Below, in pieces: positions 46,605 to 56,743 of a stretch of 64,000 nt of DNA (positions are counted from its first letter, which is position 1; every line of letters starts with the position of its first letter). The translations under genes were made by a program, and so were the position numbers. Source of the stretch: Prorocentrum cordatum (taxonomy: Eukaryota > Sar > Dinophyceae > Prorocentrales > Prorocentraceae); assembly GCA_963575745.1 (NCBI GenBank), contig CAUYUJ010020602.1, positions 7,501 to 71,500 on the forward strand, read 5' to 3'. The notes under the pieces were generated by a model that saw only the letters and a list, made by a program, of their open reading frames with translations, was not told the DNA's origin and did no database searches.

Positions 46605-47215
46605 AACGCGCCGCCGGGGCATGGAGGGCCCGAAGACGGGCCAAGAAGGCCCCAAGAGGCGCCCAAGACGGTCCGAGAAGGCAGCGAGTCGCCCAAATAC
46701 CGGTCGAAGACGACGACGATGGCCTCCAGACGGTCCCCAGACGGCCTCCGGAGCCCCCAAGACACCCCAAGAGGGCCCCAATACGCGCCCCAAGAGGGCC
46801 CCCCAGACTGACAAATTGCCCATTCCCTTCGTAAAACGTACCTTTGTAACCGCTCCGCCCTTTCTGCTTCCCGACGCTCCAAGATGGCCCAAGCTGCCCC
46901 CAAGGGCGCTTCAAGACTGCCCAAGAGACCTCCAAGAGAGCCCCACGACGGCAGAAGAGGGCCCCAAAACGGCCCAAAGGATGCCCAACACGGTCCAAGA
47001 GGACCCCGATACGGGCCCAAGAAGGGGCCCCAAGAAGGTCCAGGAGGCCCCAAGAGGCCCCAGGGGCTCTAAGAGCCTCCAAGAGGCCCCAAGGGACCCC
47101 CAGGATGCCCCTGAAGAAGCCCCAGGCTCCCACCAAGAAGTCCAAAAGAGGCCCCAAGAGGCCCCGAAAAGGCTCCCAAGAGGCCTCGAACCAGCCTCCA
47201 GGCAGCCTCCGAGAG
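46605..47215. repeat. CTTGG array, inverted (CCAAG on + strand)
   Basis: GGCCCCAAGAGG, CCAAGACGG units at 10-12 bp, the reverse complement of the arrays to the left. Confidence 0.8.
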
Positions 47216-47690
47216 GTCGACCACGTGATCCCGATCAACATCCATGACCCATTCATCGTCGTCGTCCTCGTCGCCGGACTCACAGCGGCCCCGTACCAGC
47301 CCCCAAGAACCTTCGACACTGACCCCAAGAGACCCGCGGGAGCCCTCCCCGCGAAATTCTAACGGAGACCTCCCGAAGGCTTTGTACCCACAACGCAGGC
47401 ACGGCGGGAAGTAGGGCGCGGGCCACGAGGCGCTGGCACGGAGCCCGCCCGCAGCGACAATGTCACCGCAAAGAAACCGATCCACCGCCTCTATAATCCG
47501 GCGTGCCCCTGCCGGTCTCTAAGCGCGCAAGATGGCCCCCCCCCGCCCCGCCCCCGCGGCGACCCGAAGCCGGACGGCCCCAGACTGAGCTCCTCCACGG
47601 CAGCGCGGGCCCCCCAGGCTCGGCTCGGAGCCTCCGAAGACACATTCACAAGGGTCCAGGAATTCCCCAAATCGCTGAATCATCGGTCGA
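47216..47690. other. no confident gene
   Basis: Unique-looking. TCTAAGCGCG(C/T)(A/G)AGAT followed by a C-run occurs here (47518) and at 46515, so the two inverted arrays have a common edge. Confidence 0.45.
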
Positions 47691-48425
47691 AGGCGCGCGG
47701 CATCACCCCAGACGGCCCAAGAAAGCGCCAGGACGCTCCAAGAAGCCTCGACCAGGCTTGCGAAGAGAGGCCCCAAGAAACCTTCGAGAAGCCCCCAAGT
47801 GGGCCCAGGACGCTCCCGAGAGGCCCAGAAGAGGTTCTAAGCAGGCCGCCTTGCGGCGTCGGTGCGAAAATCAACTTCGCGAAAAGTGAAGGCGCTTCGC
47901 GCCCGAAGCCGCCTGCTGTCGATGCCCACCTGGGGCCCTCCCCTTCACCTGGACGGCGGGTGCCGCAACCGATTGGGGCGCCCAGGATGGCCCGAAGTGG
48001 CCTCCAAGGCCCCCCAAACACCCGCAGAGGCTTTGAATATGCGCCCCAAGACGGTCCCCAGACGCAGAAGTCGCCACATTCCTTTCGTAAACCGCACGTG
48101 CTTGGAAAAAATCACCTCCTCGGCTTGTCGACGCTCCTAGACGGCGCAAGAGGCCCCCGATGCCGCCCCAGGACAGCCCGGGAGACCTCCAAGAGAGCCC
48201 GCAGACGACCCAAGAGGCGCCCAACACGGCCCAACAAAGCCCCAAGACGGGCACGAGAGAGCGCGCCCCGCCCCAGGAGACCGCCAGGACGCCCAAGAGG
48301 CCCCCGACACGCCCGAAGAACTCCCAGGGGATCCCCCAAAAGGCCCCAGGAAGCCCCCCAGAAGCCCAACAGACACCCCAACAGGCTCCAAAACACCCAT
48401 GGAGAAGTCCGAGCCTGCCTCCGAA
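47690..48425. repeat. CTTGG array, inverted
   Basis: CCAAGAAGCC, CCCAAGAGGCGCCC-type units, interrupted at 47850-47950 by non-repeat sequence. Confidence 0.75.
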
Positions 48426-48469
48426 ACCCGGCGATAGCCGCCAAAGAAAAACAAGGGGTCGGCGGATGT

Positions 48470-50398
48470 GGCGTAAGCCTGTAGAATCAGATCGATGGCC
48501 TGAGGGGTTGCCTCCGGCCGCGCGAGAGGAGGCGCTCCATTGGTGGAACCTGACTAATTGCATGGGTGGCTACGCGGAGTTCGGCTCTGCGCATCACTGG
48601 AGATGCCCTATGTGCATTGCCAGGGAATTCACAGAGAAACGGTACTTAATCACTCACATGAACAGAAATCACATTAGGGCTCGCTGCAGCAGTATTCAGC
48701 ACAAGTGCAATACGATGTAAGTGGGCAGTGGAATAAGATGGTATCGCGGCTCAACTTCAACGAGCTGTGCGGGCGCGACGACCAAATCCCCGCTGGGAAC
48801 ATAGTGAGCCGCTGCGTAGTCGGCATCAGATCTCAATTGGAGGAGCGCCCCTCGTGGTCGCGGTGCGACGGCCAACTCGCGCGTGATGTGAAACGGCTGG
48901 ACAAGAAAATCACAATTCTATTCGCCTTAGGAAACACGACGCATGCTTTAACAGAGGGTTGCAGCAAGTACCACAAGGTGTCCGGCAACTCCTACTGCAC
49001 GGGCACCCCCCTGAAAGCTTACCTCGCTGCTATGGTGCGCCCGTCTACGAAGGGGGGCTGCGCAGCGGATCGTCTCTTTTCTCACTGCCCAGTCTGGCGA
49101 CAGATCGCATGCGCCCCCAACTGGGGAGGCGTTCTACCATACTTTAAACGAGAAGATCGCCAACCACATCAGTGTTCGGCGCGCCCTGGAACGGTGTCGC
49201 GCAGCATGCGACGTCCGTGCCTTAGGCGCGGACGGATACTACAAATCATTAATGTCTGTGCTGTGCCAAGTTCCGCGCAGACAGAAGCAAGATGCAGCCG
49301 CAGGGCGTGACCGGCCTCCATTGCGCGCTCTCGTTGCTGTCCAAGTGCAACGACAGCATACTCGAGATTTGCGGTTCCAAGTCGGAGGACCCCGTCCAGC
49401 AGGTGCGCGCTCTTCGACATGCAGTGCGCAAGGAGGACGCGGAGAAGGTGCAGGTGGTTTGCTCCGACTTCCCTTCGACTTTGGATCAGCGCAGCCAGCT
49501 GCGCGCCACGTTCCCCAACCTACAGCGCGCCAGCAAAGACCTGCGACACATTGCCCTCATGGTTGAGCAGGCATCCGATGAGAGGGCGACGGTGTTCTCT
49601 TCCTGCGTACGTAAGTGCATTGCTAAACCCCGCCTCGGGGGATTCGGCATATCTCGTTATTTCCAATGTAGTGATGGCCGCGCGGGGCCTTCCAAACTGG
49701 CGACCGCAATCGCTGCTATGAGGCCGTCAGATGCGAGGAGCTTGCACGGTCGCATCCAAAACAGCAGCAGATACGTGGAGAAGCCGCACGACCTCATGTC
49801 CGACTTCGTCCAGGACAAGGCAGCGATTTGCGCAACACGCCCCAACATGACGCAACGCAAAGCATCGAATAATGCCACGGTGCTTAACAGCTTGGAACAC
49901 GCGGCGACGGCGCGGGAGCTGGGGCACATTCAGAATGTGTGCAAGTACGCCGCCACGCAAACTATGATGTGATATTTGGAACGACTCGCAACGAAGCGTT
50001 CCACAAGCAGCTGAAGGCCTTCTACAAAAACGTCACGCGGCAAACTCAACGACATGCTCTGTGCATTGCCGCGGCCGCGAAGTTGGCAACACTATTCATC
50101 GGCTTCCTATCAAAATGCCATGGTGACCAGTCGCAGACTTTTGCAGAGCATGGCATGCTGGCTCACCTGTTCTCCATTTCTTCTACCATAAGCACATGTG
50201 CATGTCGGGCATGAGACATGCAGTAACAGCGAACGAATCAGCAGACCAGACCCCGTTGCCCTCCAACGCAAAGATTACTCGCAGGCGCCCAGCGTCTGCG
50301 ATGTAGGTACCATTGCTCTTTCGCAACTGGAACGCGTATGTTCACACTGGTTGTCGTCGAATATGAAAACAATTTCTGGTCTCAACCTGCTCGCGTAA
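48470..50398 (+). pseudogene. DDE-transposase-like gene with N-terminal zinc finger, frame-shifted
   Basis: Protein-like sequence continues through six segments in changing frames (to 48720, 48705-49135, 49140-49310, 49292-49972, 49939-50214, 50198-50398). The first carries a C-x2-C-x13-H-x4-H finger (CPMCIAREF..., H-MNRN-H). Residues placed like a DDE triad are the Asp in GADGYYKSLM (codon 49231), the Asp in VVCSDFPSTLD (codon 49466) and the Glu in GTTRNEAFHKQLK (codon 49993). The contexts DGxYK, D-x-P and RNEA-H-x-x-L are typical of MULE-like and related eukaryotic transposases; the class is inferred. The segment changes have no GT-AG pattern that I could place and look like indels, so this copy is probably dead, unless some are assembly errors. 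I found no terminal inverted repeats or duplication. Confidence 0.55.
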
Positions 50399-51232
50399 TC
50401 TGCTCTGTTGTACAAAACAACGCAAGAAACCAGAGTCGCTCAATAGATCCATAATTTGAGTCCACCGGGGGGTGGGGCGGCTCGAGCGGCGATGGCCCTG
50501 GGTCCGATGGGCCTCCGCGAAGATCGTTGCGAACGCCCCCCCCGCCCCCCCCCTCCCCCGAGGCATCTTGCCGCTCTGCGCGGGCGCCAGGGGTGAAGGG
50601 CGAAGGGTCGCCGCAGGGGAAGTCCCCCGCGAAGCGTGGCACCGCTGCGACGAAGCCTTCCCGAGATCGAGGCCCCCCGCCCCTCCGCGGCCGCCGGGGG
50701 TCGAGGGTGCAAGGGCGAAGAGGGCGAGGCGACGGGCGGGGGAAAGCTGGGGCGATGGGGCAGCGAGAAGGAAAGGGGATCGAGGACGCAACGGCCCCCC
50801 TCTTAGAAGGGCTTGCAGGTCGAAAAGGGCGTGGTGGATCCAGTCGCCGGCCTGAATCAAATCTGTTCGCCCTTCCCTCGGGCCCGCGCGGGGCGACGGG
50901 GGCGACGAGGGAGGGGGGGGGGGGGGTGCGGAGACGACGACGGGCCCGCGCGGGGGGGCGGGGGCGACTGGGGACGACAGATACGCACGCGCGCGCACGT
51001 GCTTGAGGGGCGCGCGCACGCGCGCACAGGTGCACGCGCGCGCACGCGGCGCAGAGGGCCCTCAAGCGCGAGCGGTCGACCGTTGGAGGTGCCGGCTGCG
51101 ACCGAGCAAGCGCGGTGGCACGCGCGCGCGCGCCGCCTTCCCCCCCCTCCTCCTCTTCCTCTTCTCTTTCCCCCGCGCGCTTGTCCATATCGGGCAAGCG
51201 CCGCGTACTTCTCAAGAAAGGCAAAATAAACT
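50399..51232. other. no gene; G/C runs and (GCGC)n patches
   Basis: GC-extreme sequence with G-runs (50915-50925) and CGCGCGCAC patches at 50985-51125. Minus frames are Arg/Pro/Ala low complexity. Confidence 0.5.
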
Positions 51233-51526
51233 TTTACACGGGAACCCTATACTCAGAGCCAGTCTGGGGGAGGGGTAGAAAACCCTTGAGGGGGGATAGG
51301 CGGAGCAGAGCCCGAGAGGGCTGGCAGGAATACTGCAAACACAACAGACCGATGCAGACGAGACGATATTTGCACCAGGGCGCGGGCCGAGGGGGTGTTC
51401 AACCCCAGAAATTCTTCAGAGAAAAAGAGAGCAGCTCAGCTGGCTGCATGAGCACAGCATTAAACCCAGGCCAGCTACCTGAGCCTTCGACCTGGGCCAA
51501 ACCACAAAACTTTTTCGACCCCTCCC
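51233..51526 (-). repeat. split direct repeat B2 (outer 3' end)
   Basis: Starts TTTACACGGGAACCCTATAC on the + strand. Identical to B1 except for one T in the run before CGACCCCTCCC. Confidence 0.95.
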
Positions 51527-51546
51527 CAAAGGGAGGGTGCGGTGGG
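51527..51546 (-). other. 20-bp spacer between B2 and A2
   Basis: This stretch, CAAAGGGAGGGTGCGGTGGG, belongs to neither repeat. With the end of B2 it forms CCCTCC(CCAAA)GGGAGG, a short hairpin. It is absent next to B1, and A1 is preceded by different sequence. Confidence 0.8.
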
Positions 51547-51642
51547 GCCGACTTGAGCCCAGAGGGGCAGAGGGGGACGGAGGGGGAAAGGGCGGCTAAC
51601 AGACTACGACGGGTAGTGTAAAATAAAGTTCAAGAGCAACTA
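51547..51642 (-). repeat. split direct repeat A2 (internal)
   Basis: Starts GCCGACTTGAGCCCAGAGGG on the + strand and ends AAGAGCAACTA; directly abuts B1 at 51643. Confidence 0.95.
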
Positions 51643-51937
51643 TTTACACGGGAACCCTATACTCAGAGCCAGTCTGGGGGAGGGGTAGAAAACCCTTGAG
51701 GGGGGATAGGCGGAGCAGAGCCCGAGAGGGCTGGCAGGAATACTGCAAACACAACAGACCGATGCAGACGAGACGATATTTGCACCAGGGCGCGGGCCGA
51801 GGGGGTGTTCAACCCCAGAAATTCTTCAGAGAAAAAGAGAGCAGCTCAGCTGGCTGCATGAGCACAGCATTAAACCCAGGCCAGCTACCTGAGCCTTCGA
51901 CCTGGGCCAAACCACAAAACTTTTTTCGACCCCTCCC
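51643..51937 (-). repeat. split direct repeat B1 (internal)
   Basis: Second copy of the 295-bp repeat. It lies downstream of the recombinase stop, separated by about 186 bp of non-repeated 3' sequence. Confidence 0.95.
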
Positions 51938-52123
51938 AGCCGACCCTACTGGGCCACTGGCCAAAGGCCTTCAAAAGAAAAGACTGCCGAGCACGGGCGA
52001 CACGGGTGGGTGGGAGAGCGAGGCAGATAACCTTACAGCTTTGCTTAAAACCTCACGGCCTCCCCCCAAGGACCCCCCTCTCCAGACTTGGCTCGATATC
52101 ATTAGGTGGGAAGAGGGAGCTGC

Positions 52124-53260
52124 CTACGTCGCTCCGTACATTGCGACGGGGACCTCACGGCCACGGGCGCTCGCAAGAGCACCGACGATGCGTCTGCCGA
52201 GAGGCGTCCCCGCGCCTGGCCCTCTCACGACGGCGTCGTGCACCGCCTGGCGCGGGCGGCGCCAGAAGGCGCAGCCCTGCTTGATCTGCGTGCCGTCCAG
52301 CTCGCTGAGCTTCTCCACCAGCGCGTGGCACTTGGTGTAGCGCTGGAGGCCGGCGGTGGAAGCCCAGCGGCCCCGCCTGCGCGCCGCCTCCAGGTCGCCG
52401 TTCAGCGCCACGAAGCGGGCCGCAGCCGCGTGGCGCATGCCGTGCGGCGGCCCCATGGTCTCCAGGCCCACCGCCTTCAGCGTCTTCATCCAGACCTTGC
52501 GGAAGCTCGGCTGGGTGAAAGGGAAGACCTGGTCATCAGGCTCCCGATCTTGGACCAGCACCTTCATCAAGAGCTTCGACAGTGGCCACTCCAGCACGGC
52601 ACCCTGGTTGGCGCCCGTCTTGGTCTTCTGTCCCATCATGCGGTCGCCAAGCTTGAGGCCCACGCCGCCGTCGGGCGTGAAGCTGACGTGCTTGGCCCGC
52701 AGCATCTCCCAGTCCTGCTCCCGAAGCCAGCCGTCCAGCTGCGCGATGCAGGCACTCGCCTCGAGCAGGTGCCCCATCTCCAGCATCCTTGTGATGATCA
52801 CCCCCATCGCCTGGAACGGGATCGGGTGGCCCTCGCCTCCGAACTGCATGCGCTCCCACGACTTCAGCGCACGGTGCGCTGTCGGGAGCCTCCCTCGATG
52901 ATCCTCGAAGATATGCATGAAGCCATTGAAAGCGAGGGAGGCCTTCATGTAGTTGTCACCCCTCAGGTAGCAGAGGTCGCTGATGTAGTTCCCCAGCGAG
53001 CGGTCCCTCTGCTCCAGGGTCGTGAACGGCACCTCCCCACGCTTGCAGTCGACGAGGAAGGCCCTGACCTCCCGCTCGTAGACGACGTTGGTGGAGTCGT
53101 CGACCGCGTGGACCACCAACCTGTTGTTCCACCGAGGGCGGTCCTGCTTGGCCTGCTGCCAGGCGCGTGCGCCGCGCTTCTGCAGCGGCGGTGCAGACGC
53201 CCCCCTGCGGGCGCCACTGGCCACGTGCAGCGTCACCACCAGCACTACCCAGAGGGACAT
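52124..53260 (-). CDS. tyrosine recombinase of the retroelement
   Basis: Integrase that would insert the circular DNA form of the element by site-specific recombination. From the ATG at 53260 it is 378 residues. The C-terminal half carries the tyrosine-recombinase signature: a box I Arg candidate in GWLREQDW (R180), Lys in GQKTKTG (212/214), H-x-x-R in PPHGMRHAA (H273, R276), Trp in GRW (W299) and the nucleophile in LQRYTK (Y308). The catalytic set thus appears complete, with Trp in place of the second His as in many family members. The same frame is open far upstream, overlapping the reverse transcriptase ORF, but that part reads as shadow sequence. A neighbouring frame at about 53260-53410 reads YLGDVGRYCCHIGSYGDCG and may be the true N-terminal part, joined by a frameshift or splice; I cannot decide. 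Confidence 0.88.
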   Translation of the reverse strand: MSLWVVLVVTLHVASGARRGASAPPLQKRGARAWQQAKQDRPRWNNRLVVHAVDDSTNVVYEREVRAFLVDCKRGEVPFTTLEQRDRSLGNYISDLCYLRGDNYMKASLAFNGFMHIFEDHRGRLPTAHRALKSWERMQFGGEGHPIPFQAMGVIITRMLEMGHLLEASACIAQLDGWLREQDWEMLRAKHVSFTPDGGVGLKLGDRMMGQKTKTGANQGAVLEWPLSKLLMKVLVQDREPDDQVFPFTQPSFRKVWMKTLKAVGLETMGPPHGMRHAAAARFVALNGDLEAARRRGRWASTAGLQRYTKCHALVEKLSELDGTQIKQGCAFWRRPRQAVHDAVVRGPGAGTPLGRRIVGALASARGREVPVAMYGAT

Positions 53261-53484
53261 CCTGCCGCCGCTCCTCGCCGCCGAAACAGCGTCGCCGCCA
53301 GCGGCAGCCCAGCGCGAAGCCCTGCAGCACCTTCCCGCAGTCGCCGTAGCTCCCGATGTGGCAGCAGTAGCGACCCACGTCGCCGAGGTAGACGCCCAAG
53401 GCCGCCACGTTCTCGCTTGGGAGGCCGAGGCCTCCCTGCTGAGAAGGTAGTCGAGCCCCAGACGCACCGCCAAGGTCCCGCGGG

Positions 53485-56400
53485 TCACCGCCGCCGTTCC
53501 AGCACCTGCAGCAGCGGCCGCACCGCCTTGGGCGTCGTCCTCATCCTGTGCGCCTGCTTCGTTTCGTCCGCTGCGCCGATGTCGACACCACGGCTCGGGC
53601 CGTCGGCCATGTTCCACTGGCTGGGCACCCACCGGTAGTAACCTCTGATGCCCAATGCCAGCGCGATGCCACATGCCACTCGTGCCAACCTCAAAAGCGA
53701 CGTCGCTGATGAACGACCCTTCTGCAGCACGCCCATGGAGACCACAGAGTCCGTCATGATCACCACTCGCTTGTGCCAGCATCTCGAAGATCTCGCCAGA
53801 TGACGCAGCACGCTCACCACGCACCGCAGCTCCAGCACATTGTTGTGTTCCTCCGCCTCCCAACGCCCCCTGAAGAGCTCGTACCACCTCGACTCGTCGA
53901 CCCAGGAAGCTCCGATGGGCATCACCTGCCCCCTGCTCCGCACCACCCGCGGTCGACCCCGTCGCAGTCGCACCTGCGCCCCCTTTGGTACTTCGCTCCA
54001 GGTGTAGTCGAGCTGCTCTAACCTCGTGGCGTAGTGCTCGAGAAAGACGTCCCCATAGCTGACGGCGACGCCTGAGGTCAGCGGGAACTCGTCCCATAGC
54101 CCTCCGTTGTCCACGAGCCCCGCCAGGTTGGTCAGCACCACCAGCTCGCCCACCTCCAGGGAGAAAACGCCCTCCGTCTCGGCGAGCCTGTCCCAGGGTG
54201 CCCACTCCAGCATCTTCACCGCCACGGGTCCCAAGATAATGAAGCCCAAACCCTCGCGGACCGCGAGCCTGGCGACCTCGATGATCACCTGAGCAACGTA
54301 GTTGTCCTCGTCGACCTTGCGCTGCATACCCTCGCTGAGCCCTTCGTAACCCCAGGGCGTGCGCGAGTCCCTGTAGTAGTCGTCCGAGAAGGTGTCCAGG
54401 AACAAGGTGAGGTGGCAGATCCAGTACCACCGCCTCCGCAGTCGGCTGAAGAGCCGTTCCACCACCGTCACGTCCATCAACTCCCCCATGCGCACGTCCT
54501 CCATCCAAGCGCTCACCTGGTCCCCGAGGTCCCCCTTCAGGTCCAGCAAGCCCTGCTGCAGCGTAAGTATACCAGGACGTCCCTCGCTCGGGTGCATCAT
54601 CTCGTCCTCCTCCAAGCCCTCCTTGCTCACCTCGTCCTCTATCTCCGCGTGCGTCTCCCCTACTCGAATCTGCCACACCTGCTCGGCACCACGGTCCAGC
54701 TCGTCCCTGATCTCCTCCACGCTCGACTTCGTCGCAACAGCTCCGAAGCCCTCGTCGCTGGCGTCGGTCATATAGACTGTCGTGTGCCAGTCCAGCTCCA
54801 AGTTCGCCTCGAAGAAGATGGCCAGCGATGACAGGGCCGTCAACTCCTCCAACACGGGGACAGGGAGGCGCTGCGTCCTCTCGGCCTCCTCCCCCGCAAA
54901 GGCCCCGACCCACCGGTAGCAGGCGTCCAGGATTGCGAAGGCAGGCCGACAGACCAGCATCGCCCACGCCCAGCAGCCCACCACCGTGGCAAGCTCCCGT
55001 GGCCGCACAGACCGAGTCACCGCAATGGCCTCGGTGCAGATGATCAGGTCCTTCATCTTCTCGGGGTAGACCCTCAACGTATAGGGCCGCCCAGATATGG
55101 TAAGGCCAAGCCCGCGACGCAGCCCTTCCCCAGCCTCCTCCTTGTGCACGGCGAGCCCCCTGGCATTCAGGTAGCTCCGCACGTGGCCCTTCGTGACCTC
55201 GAGGTCCGAGTCCTCCCCATCCTTCACCAGCTTCAACCCGATGTAGTCGTCGATATACAGCAAGAGGAGGAGCTCGGCCTTGGCGAAACTCGGGCACACC
55301 CTGCCCAAAGTGATCTGCTCCGTGGCCAACCCCTCCATGGACTCGAAGCAATCCACGAGCGCCGAGTGGGCCAGGAAGACCGCCCAGGCAGCCCCCATCA
55401 CAGGCGCCACTGATCCCACGCCCGCGGCTCCCGCAGGCGGGGCTGGCAGCTCCACCCCCGCATCCTTCGCGAAGGTGTGGAGCTCCTCGGGCGAGACCCC
55501 CTCCAGCGTGAAGTACTCCGCCAGCCCGTCCGTCCACCTCAACCTGTAGAACCAATCGGGCACGCCCCCCTGGAAGCTGCCCAGCACGCGGTCCTTCAAG
55601 ATGTCCGCAGTCAACTCCAACTCGGACAGGGCGGATGGCGACCCTAGCGGGGTCCACGGAGGTCGCCGAAAAAGCAGATTCACCTTCCGAGCGTCCCAAA
55701 TGAGGCGGGACTTGATCACATTCCGCCCGTCCTCGCTCACGTCCTTGGCCACGCAGAAAAGGCCTACGGTGTGCTTCACCTCCTTGACGTACTGGACCAT
55801 CCCTGCCTGCATCATCCTCATGGCCACGGTGAGCCTGGTGTGACGATCCTTCCAACCTGGATCGGAGTAACTCTTGATACCATCGTATCTCCCCCAGTCC
55901 ACCTCCTTCGGATCCTCCAGCATCCGACTCTCGAAACGCTCTAGGTAGGGCGCCGCGGTGGTCGAGAGGTCCGTCAGAGGCAGGCCCGCGGCCCCTGGAG
56001 GCGGCAGCGAGACCTGGTCCGCCACCATCCTGCAGAGGTCGCCCTTCTTGATGAACGTAGTAGTAGTAATCCGCTTGTGGCCGCATCCTCCACCCACTGC
56101 GTAGCCCGAGCTGTCGGGCCCCCGCAGACGGCGAAGCACCGCCTTGCCGTCGTTGATGCTCCCCCACGCCCCAAGAGAGGCGTGGCGGTCCCAGATGTCG
56201 TAGACCACCTTGCGCTGGAGCCCCGTTGCGTCCCCCCACGAGGTCGGGACAGACGACCCATCGTCCGCCCCAACACGCCCCGCCGCCAACGACCGTAGAG
56301 CCCGCACCGTCCGACAAGTGCGCAGCCAGGTAAGCCTCAGCTGCTCCGTCGTGAAGCCCGAACTCGCAGCTCGCGTGGCCAGGGGTCCCGTGGGCGAAGG

Positions 56401-56499
56401 CAAACTCCGAAGAGGGTCCCGCTCCCTGAAGTCCACCATCATCAGGCCGCCGTAAAGGAAGCACCTGCTCACGTGGAGCACGACGTAGGTTGAGCGCAC
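53485..56499 (-). CDS. reverse transcriptase with RNase H
   Basis: Copies element RNA into DNA. The open frame gives 1004 codons from a GTG at 56499; the first ATG is at 56442. Reverse transcriptase motifs are SRLIWDARKVN (264-274), the motif A region SFQGGVPDWFYRL (308-320), the motif B-like GAAWAVFLAHSALVD (369-383) and the YIDD box (415-418). RNase H residues follow: D579 in MTDASDEGFGA, E890 in NNVLELR, D917 in IMTDS and D966 in QWNMADGPSRG. Two oddities stand out. The residue aligned by eye with the motif A catalytic Asp is Gly312, and about 270 extra residues separate the first RNase H Asp from the Glu (normally tens of residues). The insert has no methyltransferase motif that I can see. 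The ORF ends 224 bp before the recombinase ATG. Confidence 0.9.
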   Translation of the reverse strand: MRSTYVVLHVSRCFLYGGLMMVDFRERDPLRSLPSPTGPLATRAASSGFTTEQLRLTWLRTCRTVRALRSLAAGRVGADDGSSVPTSWGDATGLQRKVVYDIWDRHASLGAWGSINDGKAVLRRLRGPDSSGYAVGGGCGHKRITTTTFIKKGDLCRMVADQVSLPPPGAAGLPLTDLSTTAAPYLERFESRMLEDPKEVDWGRYDGIKSYSDPGWKDRHTRLTVAMRMMQAGMVQYVKEVKHTVGLFCVAKDVSEDGRNVIKSRLIWDARKVNLLFRRPPWTPLGSPSALSELELTADILKDRVLGSFQGGVPDWFYRLRWTDGLAEYFTLEGVSPEELHTFAKDAGVELPAPPAGAAGVGSVAPVMGAAWAVFLAHSALVDCFESMEGLATEQITLGRVCPSFAKAELLLLLYIDDYIGLKLVKDGEDSDLEVTKGHVRSYLNARGLAVHKEEAGEGLRRGLGLTISGRPYTLRVYPEKMKDLIICTEAIAVTRSVRPRELATVVGCWAWAMLVCRPAFAILDACYRWVGAFAGEEAERTQRLPVPVLEELTALSSLAIFFEANLELDWHTTVYMTDASDEGFGAVATKSSVEEIRDELDRGAEQVWQIRVGETHAEIEDEVSKEGLEEDEMMHPSEGRPGILTLQQGLLDLKGDLGDQVSAWMEDVRMGELMDVTVVERLFSRLRRRWYWICHLTLFLDTFSDDYYRDSRTPWGYEGLSEGMQRKVDEDNYVAQVIIEVARLAVREGLGFIILGPVAVKMLEWAPWDRLAETEGVFSLEVGELVVLTNLAGLVDNGGLWDEFPLTSGVAVSYGDVFLEHYATRLEQLDYTWSEVPKGAQVRLRRGRPRVVRSRGQVMPIGASWVDESRWYELFRGRWEAEEHNNVLELRCVVSVLRHLARSSRCWHKRVVIMTDSVVSMGVLQKGRSSATSLLRLARVACGIALALGIRGYYRWVPSQWNMADGPSRGVDIGAADETKQAHRMRTTPKAVRPLLQVLERRR

Positions 56500-56743
56500 T
56501 GGTGCTGTTCAGGTCCGAGATATACAAAACACGCCCTGAACAAAAGAAACCTCGCCCTCCAGCGTGCGCCGGTTGGGCGAGGGTCAGCACGACGATCCCG
56601 AGGAAGCCTCCCCTCCTGCTCCACCCTCGACCTGACGATCTCCCCGCTGACGAAACCCACGCAGCACAGATCCACAGGAGTGAGCACAGCAGTGCGAGAC
56701 TTGCCCAAGGGTCGCCACTCCAAAGCGAACCCTCGGGCCACCC

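Noticed and set aside
50382-51224. 280-codon minus frame
   Set aside because: Arg/Ala/Pro low complexity across GCGC patches and G-runs; no motifs.
51547-51575. GGGCTCAAG in the A repeats as a relic of the dinoflagellate spliced leader
   Set aside because: Only about 8 bases match the end of the known leader and the preceding bases do not; chance is sufficient. I found no other leader match.
53261-56590. Upstream two thirds of the 1488-codon minus frame that ends in the recombinase
   Set aside because: It overlaps the reverse transcriptase ORF in another frame; its composition is Gly/Arg/Ala shadow sequence. Only the part after about 53260 carries recombinase motifs.
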